A stretch of 6,838 nt of DNA from the NCBI GenBank assembly GCA_964534095.1, contig CAZHPF010000051.1, forward strand, positions 1-6,838, given 5' to 3'. Source of the DNA: CALMSM01 sp964534095 (lineage in GTDB: Bacteria > Patescibacteriota > Saccharimonadia > Saccharimonadales > CALMSM01). The position numbers and the translations under genes were made by a program. The notes under the pieces are model-generated. The model was given only the letters and a program-made list of their open reading frames with translations. It was not told where the DNA came from and searched no databases. Position 1 is the stretch's first letter; every line of letters starts with the position of its first letter. This document shows positions 1 through 4,899 of this stretch, piece after piece.

Positions 1-513
1 CCGGTCAAAACTATCGCCTAAAATTGTTTCGATGCTGACAATGTCTTGTCTGATATGGCGTTGGCTCACATCAAACAGACGGGTTTCGGCGTCTTCAATA
101 AGCTCTTGAAGCGCGTTAGTTTCGTTGTAGCCCATGTTGGCAATATCCTGGGCTGCTTTTATAAGTTTACGGCGCAGTGATTTCTGAGCCACAATGTCGG
201 CATACTGTTCGACATGGGACGCGGTTGGCACAAAGTTAGTTAGTTCGGTGAGGTATGGCGACCCGCCCGCCTCGTCCAACATATTGTCAGCCTTTAAGCG
301 GTTAGCCAAGGTGAGCACATCAATCGCGCTGCGACTCTCGTATAAGCTGGTAATTGCCCGGAAGATAAGCTGGTGTTTTCGATCATAGAAATCATCGCTG
401 CTTATTTTGTCCGCGACCCGAACAATAGCGTCTGCATCAATCAGAATGGCACCCAATAGCGAGGCTTCAGCATCGGTGTTTTGTGGTGGTAGTACTCCCT
501 GTTTTGGTTCCAT
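1..513 (-). CDS. dnaB: Replicative DNA helicase DnaB, N-terminal part (cut by window edge)
   Basis: This is the hexameric helicase that unwinds the replication fork and recruits primase; it acts in the cytoplasm on the lagging-strand template. The frame is open from ATG at 513 to the window edge, exactly 171 codons. Near the start it carries PPQNTDAEASLLGAILID, the typical opening of the DnaB N-terminal domain, followed by DDFYDRKHQLIF, IDVLTLANRL and YADIVAQKSLRRKLI, all hallmarks of that helical domain (about residues 8-110). The piece ends in the linker (FDVSQRHIRQDIVSIETIL), so the RecA-like ATPase domain lies outside the window. The gene follows dnaX on the same strand after a 53-base gap. 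No Shine-Dalgarno sequence precedes the ATG; a -10-like sequence sits 6-9 bases upstream instead. The identity is very likely; completeness of the rest cannot be seen. Confidence 0.95.
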   Translation of the reverse strand, partial: MEPKQGVLPPQNTDAEASLLGAILIDADAIVRVADKISSDDFYDRKHQLIFRAITSLYESRSAIDVLTLANRLKADNMLDEAGGSPYLTELTNFVPTASHVEQYADIVAQKSLRRKLIKAAQDIANMGYNETNALQELIEDAETRLFDVSQRHIRQDIVSIETILGDSFDR

Positions 514-518
514 GGTCT

Positions 519-551
519 ATGTATAGTAGTCGTATGTGCGCGTCAGAGCAA
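519..551 (-). promoter_or_regulatory. Candidate dnaB promoter hugging the start codon
   Basis: On the minus strand TTGCTC (551-546), a 17-base spacer and TACTAT (528-523) form a plausible sigma70-type promoter; an overlapping alternative -10 is TATACA (525-520). Transcription would start about 0-4 bases before the dnaB ATG at 513, and no Shine-Dalgarno sequence fits in that space. The -35 is weak (3 of 6 matches), so the call rests mainly on the -10 and on the same arrangement at neighbouring genes. Confidence 0.45.
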
Positions 552-566
552 TCACAAGCGTGTTGA

Positions 567-2039
567 TTAATCCAATACTTCAGCTTTTCCAAATACTTCC
601 GTGATAGCACCCAGGTCAACAGGAGGCGTATCAACTGTTTCTGCAACTGGTTGCGATTTGACTGTATTTAATTCGTAGCTGATGCGTAATTGCTGCCCGG
701 TGGTTTCAGCAGCGATTTTAGTAAGAATAGCGTGATTTTTGGCGTCACTGACACGTTTGTGATGAAACGGAAACGAGAAGGACAGAACGATACTGCCTGG
801 CTGGAACTGAGGTGAAGCCATGCGAATAATGCCGTAGAGCGTGTTATGTTTTGCCTTTATTGCGTCCAGGATGTCTTGCCAATCTCCTTGGGTGGGCGCA
901 TCTATTGCATTATCCATGTCGACCGGCTCAGTGGGTGTATCTGGGGTAGGCTCTGGCTCAGAGTGTTTTACCGGCGCTGGTTTTTTAACTTCTTCGAGAG
1001 GAGACGGTATCGGCATCGTCTTGGCAGGTAGCGTTGCCGCCTTGCTTAGTTGGGTGTTCGAGGAAGGCTGCGACAGCCCAGGAGTCCGGTCGAGCATAGC
1101 CTCGTAGAGAGCTAACTCCAGGGCAATGTGTGGGTTATTTGCGGTAGGTACGGCCATTAACTCCCTTAAGAGTGCGGTAGGGCGAGAAGGAACAGGTTGG
1201 CCGCCGAGCATGCGACGGCGAATCTCTTGCGATAACTGTTCGGCAAGCTGGGCAGGCTGGATACCGCTGTCTTGGGCGCTTTGCAATGCCTGTGCCACGG
1301 CAGCAATATCATCTGAGTGTAACGTATCAAGAAGCGTTTGTAATAGTTCCTCGGGAGCTTGGCCGAGGGCTTGACGAATGTCATCCTGGGACACGCGATC
1401 GCTGGTGTTGCCTACTTGGTCAAGCAAGCTTATACTGTCGCGAAAACTGCCATTGCCGTGACGGGCAATAAGTTCAATCGCATCATCATCAATTTTTAGC
1501 TTTTCCTTTTTTGCGATTGTTTTTAGCTGCTGGGTTAGTTGAGCCAGCGAATATGGTTTAAAACTAAACCGTTGGGTGCGGCTGATAATTGTTTCCGGTA
1601 GCTTGTGTGCTTCGGTAGTTGCCAGAATAAATATGGCATGCTCCGGCGGCTCCTCGAGTGTTTTGAGGAGCGCATTAAACGCTTCGCGCGTCAACATGTG
1701 AACCTCGTCAATGATATAGACTTTATAAGGGGCGCTCGTAGGGGCGATATTGATGCGGTCTTTGAGCTCGCGAATTTCATCAATACGCCGGTTGCTGGCA
1801 GCATCTATCTCAATAATATCAAGATGGGTTTCGTCTTCGTTATAAGGTAATTTATTTACTTCATGCGCCAATATGCGTGCAGTTGTTGTTTTGCCGGTGC
1901 CACGCGGGCCGGTAAATAAGTACGCATGGCTAATCCGGCCTGTCTTGATTGCTTTATCCAGCGTTGCAGTAATGTGGTCTTGCCCCACCATTTCAGACAG
2001 CTTTTTAGGCCGATGTTTTCGGTATAGTGCCTTTCCCAT
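567..2039 (-). CDS. dnaX: DNA polymerase III subunit gamma/tau (clamp loader ATPase)
   Basis: DnaX is the ATPase subunit of the clamp loader that places the sliding clamp on primed DNA; its tau form also links polymerase and helicase. In the 490-residue product I see the opening YRKHRPKKLSEMVGQDHI, Walker A GPRGTGKT (residues 44-51), DIIEIDAASNRRIDEIR (about 74-90), Walker B DEVH (111-114), sensor 1 LATTEAHK (about 139-146) and sensor 2 GSFRDSISLLDQ (R200). A collar region follows to about residue 320, then a Pro/Glu-rich linker (about 330-385) and a C-terminal globular part. The Cys4 zinc module that normally lies between Walker A and the DIIEIDAAS motif is replaced by a short stretch (about 61-73), and the whole protein has no cysteine. 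The stop is TAA. No Shine-Dalgarno sequence precedes ATG 2039; a perfect TATAAT lies 9 bases upstream. dnaB follows 53 bases later. Confidence 0.96.
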   Translation of the reverse strand: MGKALYRKHRPKKLSEMVGQDHITATLDKAIKTGRISHAYLFTGPRGTGKTTTARILAHEVNKLPYNEDETHLDIIEIDAASNRRIDEIRELKDRINIAPTSAPYKVYIIDEVHMLTREAFNALLKTLEEPPEHAIFILATTEAHKLPETIISRTQRFSFKPYSLAQLTQQLKTIAKKEKLKIDDDAIELIARHGNGSFRDSISLLDQVGNTSDRVSQDDIRQALGQAPEELLQTLLDTLHSDDIAAVAQALQSAQDSGIQPAQLAEQLSQEIRRRMLGGQPVPSRPTALLRELMAVPTANNPHIALELALYEAMLDRTPGLSQPSSNTQLSKAATLPAKTMPIPSPLEEVKKPAPVKHSEPEPTPDTPTEPVDMDNAIDAPTQGDWQDILDAIKAKHNTLYGIIRMASPQFQPGSIVLSFSFPFHHKRVSDAKNHAILTKIAAETTGQQLRISYELNTVKSQPVAETVDTPPVDLGAITEVFGKAEVLD

Positions 2040-2048
2040 AGCCTACGT

Positions 2049-2054
2049 ATTATA
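2049..2054 (-). promoter_or_regulatory. -10 element of dnaX promoter
   Basis: A perfect TATAAT on the minus strand (2054-2049) ends 9 bases before the dnaX ATG at 2039. The expected transcription start (about 2042-2043) would leave a leader of only two to four bases. No good -35 is visible at the usual spacing (CCTATA at 2077-2072). The bases between hexamer and ATG (ACGTAGGCT) hold only a weak AGG too close to the start to be a normal Shine-Dalgarno site. Confidence 0.55.
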
Positions 2055-2101
2055 GTGCATTACGGCAAACATATAGGCATGCTTGGCGACTTTTACAACG
2101 G

Positions 2102-2968
2102 CTAAGCTGCAGGTGTCTCTTCGCTCTCGGGTGATGGGACGGCCGCTGCTTGGGCTCGTCGAAGATTGCGATGTGCTGAGCGGACATACTTTATGTTGCT
2201 CCATGCGCCTGCCGCTACAGAACCAATCAGGATAGCTCGGCCTGCACGTTTGAACGCTAATTGCGTTTCTGGTTTTTTGGGGAGTGTTCCTGCAAGGAGC
2301 ACAGCATCGGCAACAGCACTGAGGGCAAACTTCGCTTTCGCGGGGGCGTTAGCTTTAGGCTGGTCATGATCAGGCACGGTAGCGCCCTTTGATTCAGCGT
2401 ATTTTGCCGCAACCGTGTTGGCAATACCGCCAGTCACAACCGTGACTATATCAAGGGCTAATCTTGCATCAATAATAGCATCAGTCGCCGGGTCGTCTAT
2501 CCCGAGGTGCTTATGGGCTTGCTTAATGCGTACCCCGTCATCGCGTGTTCCTACCATATCTACAAACGCATCATGGCCTGCGCCGAATAAGCTGGTAATG
2601 CCGTTTTCCCTAGTGACGGGACCGTCCAGACCATCCGAGAATTTTAGAAGAGTTTTGCCGGCAAGACAGCCAAACGCGCGCCAAGTGCGACCGGCTTGCA
2701 AATGGCTGATGTATCTTTGCCCCAGTACAGGCTCCAATACCCGCGGAGTGGTGAGTGTAAGGTTAGCTACTACCATGCCCAACATACGGTTTTGCTCGGT
2801 CAGAGGCCCATATATATACGTGTTAAGCGGCTGTGCCAACCTTTCAAAAAACTGGGCAGGCCCGCGCGTCAGCGGAGAATCATAGGCAGCATTATGAGCG
2901 TCAGCAGGAGGAGTTATCCCATCTCTCGCAGAAGCAGAAGGGGCAATGATTTCTGAACCATCAGGCAT
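2102..2968 (-). CDS. CDP-alcohol phosphatidyltransferase family protein
   Basis: The family makes phospholipids by moving a phosphatidyl group from CDP-diacylglycerol (or a similar CDP-alcohol) to an alcohol such as glycerol 3-phosphate, in the cytoplasmic membrane. The 288-residue product contains the signature D-x2-D-G-x2-(A)R-x8-G-x3-D-x3-D in exact spacing: D112, D115, G116, R120, G129, D133, D137. The usual Ala before Arg is Thr119. The acidic residues bind two metal ions and the last Asp is the expected general base. NLTLTTPRVLEPVL (69-82) resembles the N-terminal segment that precedes the motif in PgsA-like enzymes. Hydrophobic segments at about 170-188, 214-229 and 244-258 may be membrane helices, fewer and less clear than the usual six. 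The first 45 residues are polar and the tail is acidic. The stop is TAG. It could be a phosphatidylglycerophosphate synthase, a cardiolipin synthase or a divergent paralogue; the substrate cannot be read from the sequence. It has its own start-proximal promoter and lies 62 bases upstream of dnaX. Confidence 0.75.
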   Translation of the reverse strand: MPDGSEIIAPSASARDGITPPADAHNAAYDSPLTRGPAQFFERLAQPLNTYIYGPLTEQNRMLGMVVANLTLTTPRVLEPVLGQRYISHLQAGRTWRAFGCLAGKTLLKFSDGLDGPVTRENGITSLFGAGHDAFVDMVGTRDDGVRIKQAHKHLGIDDPATDAIIDARLALDIVTVVTGGIANTVAAKYAESKGATVPDHDQPKANAPAKAKFALSAVADAVLLAGTLPKKPETQLAFKRAGRAILIGSVAAGAWSNIKYVRSAHRNLRRAQAAAVPSPESEETPAA

Positions 2969-2975
2969 GTCTTAT

Positions 2976-2984
2976 GTTATACCA
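2976..2984 (-). promoter_or_regulatory. Extended -10 promoter of the phosphatidyltransferase-like gene
   Basis: TGGTATAAC on the minus strand (2984-2976) matches the extended -10 form TGnTATAAT with one mismatch. It ends 7 bases before ATG 2968, so the predicted start of transcription falls on or next to the start codon. There is no Shine-Dalgarno sequence between hexamer and ATG (ATAAGAC). An extended -10 can work without a -35, and none is evident. Confidence 0.55.
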
Positions 2985-3011
2985 CAACCACAGCGCGTAA
3001 CCATGTGCGGT

Positions 3012-3566
3012 TTAGAGAGCAGCTTCGAGGGCAGCCCACTCAGATTGTGAGTCATCTTCTGGGACGTTCACACTTACTTGGTCACCAGGTTTTGCCTTAA
3101 AGTAGGTAACGCTCGCAAGTAGTACACGGTAATCTCTATCTCCAACCGTAACATAGTAGTGACCATTTTCCAGCTTGAGGGCACCCACGACTTGCTTGCG
3201 CGGAATTGGGCCAATCTGTTTGTATAAAAACGCTCCGTCTTCGGCAATAGTAAGCTTTAGGATATCCCCTTGAACAAGTTTTGACTTACTGGCATAGTTG
3301 GCTGGTACAGGGTAGGTTTTACCGTCAGAGCCGACCATGTTTTGGCCATCAAAAACGCCTTCAATAATTTTACCCAGTGGCTCGTCGCGCACTGCAGCAG
3401 TCACAACGGGATCGTCGCCAACCAGGCTCATTAGGAGCTCTTTAGCGGCTGCGAGACTTGTCTCGGCTTCAGCAATAAGCGATCGCATACGTTTGATTTG
3501 TTTTTCGGGTACTTCTGCCATTTGTTTGGTCTTTCGTTTGTCTCTGGTCTCTGGTTGTTTGTCCAC
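3012..3566 (-). CDS. Conserved protein of unknown function, coiled coil plus beta-rich region
   Basis: I do not recognise a characterised family. The open frame starts at GTG 3566 (184 residues); an ATG at 3521 would give 169 residues beginning MAEVPEKQ. Neither start has a strong Shine-Dalgarno site, and the first 15 residues of the longer form are simply polar and charged, so the shorter start is possible. Residues about 20-48 look like a helical coiled coil (KQIKRMRSLIAEAETSLAAA). A segment with alternating hydrophobic and glycine/aspartate turns follows (about 66-118, including EGVFDGQNMVGSDGKTYPVP and KLVQGDILKLTI), then a second beta-rich part with LLASVTYFKAKPGDQVSV (149-166) and an acidic end. 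No signal peptide or membrane segment is evident. From memory, proteins with a very similar central motif occur widely in Patescibacteria as hypothetical proteins; this is recollection, not a search. The gene lies between the rplJ-rplL operon and a lipid-enzyme-like gene. The stop is TAA. Confidence 0.8.
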   Translation of the reverse strand: MDKQPETRDKRKTKQMAEVPEKQIKRMRSLIAEAETSLAAAKELLMSLVGDDPVVTAAVRDEPLGKIIEGVFDGQNMVGSDGKTYPVPANYASKSKLVQGDILKLTIAEDGAFLYKQIGPIPRKQVVGALKLENGHYYVTVGDRDYRVLLASVTYFKAKPGDQVSVNVPEDDSQSEWAALEAAL

Positions 3567-3586
3567 CTACTTCTCGTGTACTTATT

Positions 3587-3634
3587 TGTATACACTTCTG
3601 GGATAACCCTACCATGCTTGTCCACGCAAGTCAA
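3587..3634 (-). promoter_or_regulatory. Possible promoter(s) of the unknown gene
   Basis: Two options are visible on the minus strand. TATACA (3592-3587) is a fair -10 that would give a leader of about 13 bases to GTG 3566, but it has no clear -35. TTGACT (3634-3629), 17 bases before TAGGGT (3611-3606), has a good -35 and a poor -10. The TTGACT element lies inside a nested inverted repeat (3606-3610 with 3635-3639, and CTTG/CAAG inside). Confidence 0.35.
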
Positions 3635-3651
3635 AGGGTGGCGTTAAAAGC

Positions 3652-3660
3652 TGTGGATAA
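3652..3660 (-). promoter_or_regulatory. Consensus DnaA box
   Basis: The minus strand reads TTATCCACA, the perfect E. coli-type DnaA box, in a non-coding stretch between rplL and the next gene. I found no second consensus box and no AT-rich unwinding region nearby, so this is not a visible origin. A single 9-mer can occur by chance. Confidence 0.3.
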
Positions 3661-3662
3661 AT

Positions 3663-3695
3663 AACGTACTCATAGCTCACGGCCATGAGTACGTT
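3663..3695 (-). terminator. Hairpin terminator downstream of rplL
   Basis: A perfect 11-base inverted repeat (AACGTACTCAT, 3663-3673, with ATGAGTACGTT, 3685-3695) and an 11-base loop lies 67 bases past the rplL stop. On the minus strand the stem runs into TTATTTATCC, a moderate T-rich tail; on the plus strand it is followed by TTTTGTTT, so it could terminate in both directions. A second hairpin (TTGCCT 3700-3705 with AGGCAA 3718-3723, 12-base loop) lies between it and rplL. The next gene is on the same strand, so this probably separates the ribosomal operon from it. Confidence 0.6.
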
Positions 3696-3761
3696 TTGTT
3701 TGCCTGAACAAATAACTAGGCAAGTTCTGTCCGCCACGGCGAACGCTTACTGTAGCCCGTG

Positions 3762-4142
3762 CTAAGCTAGCTCTGCTGTTGCGCCAGCTTCTTCAAGCGT
3801 CTTTTTGGCCTTTTCGGCGTCTTCTTTTTTAGCTTTTTCAAGTACTGGTTTTGGAGCGCCATCTACCAAAGCTTTTGCCTCACCAAGACCAAGCCCGGTG
3901 ATATCTTTCACTGCTTTGATAACGGCAACCTTTTGAGCGCCGGCATCTTTTAAGATAACGTCATACTCGGCCTTTTCTTCTGCGGCTGGGGCAGCGTCGC
4001 CGCCAGCAGGGGCAGCTGCTACAGCAACGGCCGCTGCGGCAGGCTCAATGCCGTACTCTTCTTTTAAGATGGTTCCTAGTTCGTTAACCTCAAGAACGCT
4101 AAGGTTCACGAGTTGTTCTGCGAATTTTTTTAAATCTGCCAT
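3762..4142 (-). CDS. rplL: 50S ribosomal protein L7/L12
   Basis: L7/L12 forms the flexible stalk of the large subunit, bound as dimers to L10, and recruits the translation GTPases (EF-Tu, EF-G, IF2, RF3). The 126-residue product has the normal length and three parts: an N-terminal dimerisation helix pair (about 1-33, LVNLSVLEVNELGTILKEEY), an Ala/Gly/Pro-rich hinge (about 34-56), and the C-terminal domain (about 58-126) with KVAVIKAVKDITGLGLGEAK and LVDGAPKPVLEKAKK. The ATG at 4142 is preceded by AAAGGAA (4155-4149), a clear Shine-Dalgarno site, in the 23-base gap after rplJ. It is translated from the rplJ-rplL mRNA. The stop is TAG. Confidence 0.98.
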   Translation of the reverse strand: MADLKKFAEQLVNLSVLEVNELGTILKEEYGIEPAAAAVAVAAAPAGGDAAPAAEEKAEYDVILKDAGAQKVAVIKAVKDITGLGLGEAKALVDGAPKPVLEKAKKEDAEKAKKTLEEAGATAELA

Positions 4143-4165
4143 GAAATATTCCTTTCTAAAGAATG

Positions 4166-4690
4166 TTAGTTGCTTGCTTTGGCTTCCAGAGCCTGCAATA
4201 GCCCGTGGAGGTTACCAGACAAACCACTTATCACACCGTTTACTGGCGCATTAAGCGTATTGATAATTCCAGCGATAAGCTGAGTTTTACTTGGGAGTGT
4301 CGCCAGAGCTTTTACTTCGTCAGCAGACATAAATGTGCCTTCTGCTGTAATTGCACCCACGAACTCAAGTGTTGGTTGATCTTTGGCGAAGGCAGCAATC
4401 ACTTGCGCTGGTGCTACTTCGTCTTCTGCGTTGAACGCGTACAACAGCATCCCGCTGAGGGCGCTCGTGTCAACGTCTTTGAGGCTATCAGTAGCTTTGA
4501 CGGCCTTAATGACCAGGCGGTTTTTGACTACTTTTAGCGTTGTGCCGTTTTCCCGGCCTTCCTTGCGAAGGCGTTGAAGAGCCTTTACGGGCGTTCCTTC
4601 GTACTTCGTCACTACCGTCATTTTGGAACTGGTCAATAAATCAACCACTTCCTGAACGACTTCGTCTTTTTTAACTTTTGTAAGTGCCAT
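4166..4690 (-). CDS. rplJ: 50S ribosomal protein L10
   Basis: L10 anchors the L7/L12 dimers to 23S rRNA at the base of the stalk, and in many bacteria represses its own operon by binding the mRNA leader. The 174-residue product is of normal length. It shows the N-terminal rRNA-binding domain (KVKKDEVVQEVVDLL, then VVTKYEGTPVKALQRLR and LKVVKNRLVIKAV, about residues 5-66), a central part with PTLEFVGAI and a C-terminal helix for L7/L12 (about 140-174, ending LHGLLQALEAKASN). The ATG at 4690 has AGGAGA (4700-4695) at good spacing. rplL follows 23 bases later, the universal rplJL order. A leader RNA upstream fits the L10-binding aptamer, so autoregulation is likely. Confidence 0.98.
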   Translation of the reverse strand: MALTKVKKDEVVQEVVDLLTSSKMTVVTKYEGTPVKALQRLRKEGRENGTTLKVVKNRLVIKAVKATDSLKDVDTSALSGMLLYAFNAEDEVAPAQVIAAFAKDQPTLEFVGAITAEGTFMSADEVKALATLPSKTQLIAGIINTLNAPVNGVISGLSGNLHGLLQALEAKASN

Positions 4691-4736
4691 AGATTCTCCT
4701 ATGAGATGTTAAAACCGATCGACCTATTACTGCCGG

Positions 4737-4765
4737 TTTATACCAAGAGTCCCCTGGCGTACCAA
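4737..4765 (-). promoter_or_regulatory. Possible second rplJ promoter downstream of the L10 aptamer
   Basis: On the minus strand TTGGTA (4765-4760), a 17-base spacer and TATAAA (4742-4737) with an extended -10 TGG form a good sigma70-type promoter. It would start transcription near 4730, giving a leader of about 40 bases that lacks the L10-binding structure. The -35 overlaps a 10-bp hairpin (4748-4771). It is a prediction from motifs only. Confidence 0.4.
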
Positions 4766-4771
4766 GGGACT
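4748..4771 (-). other. Perfect 10-bp hairpin with TACG loop in the rplJ leader
   Basis: The arms AGTCCCTTGG (4771-4762) and CCAGGGGACT (4757-4748) pair over all 10 bases (one G-T) around the loop TACG. No T tract follows on the minus strand, so it is not a normal intrinsic terminator. It lies between the L10 aptamer and the Shine-Dalgarno site and may be part of the switch or a stabilising element. Confidence 0.5.
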
Positions 4772-4805
4772 AAAGTAGTGCTCAAAACAAATATCGTATT
4801 GATAC

Positions 4806-4862
4806 ACCTAGGCGACCCTGGGAACCAGATCAAGTCATTGCTGACAGTCGCTGTCTTTGGTA
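4806..4862 (-). ncRNA. Ribosomal L10 leader (autoregulatory mRNA structure)
   Basis: The mRNA leader of rplJ carries ACC-AAAGACA-GCGAC (4861-4847), close to the conserved 5' side of the L10 leader family, and GTCGC-CTA-GGT (4816-4806) as its 3' side. ACC pairs with GGT and GCGAC with GTCGC, leaving the asymmetric internal loop expected of the kink-turn bound by L10. Two small hairpins sit inside: GTCA-GCAA-TGAC (4845-4834, GNRA loop) and CTGG-TTC-CCAG (4828-4818). This layout and the position upstream of rplJ match the known family; L10 (with L7/L12) would bind and lower expression of its own operon. Confidence 0.82.
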
Positions 4863-4870
4863 ACTGTGGT

Positions 4871-4899
4871 ATTATATCAAACTATGCTTATTGGGGCAA
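4871..4899 (-). promoter_or_regulatory. Main rplJ-rplL promoter
   Basis: On the minus strand TTGCCC (4899-4894), a 17-base spacer and a perfect extended -10, TGATATAAT (4879-4871), form a strong promoter. The -35 lies inside the last codons of ilvA. Transcription would begin near 4864, just before the L10 leader structure. Confidence 0.75.

Noticed and set aside
2415..2885. A 156-codon plus-strand ORF opposite the phosphatidyltransferase-like gene
   Set aside because: It lies wholly antisense to a gene with an intact family signature, its product shows no recognisable domain, and it has the look of a GC-biased shadow frame.
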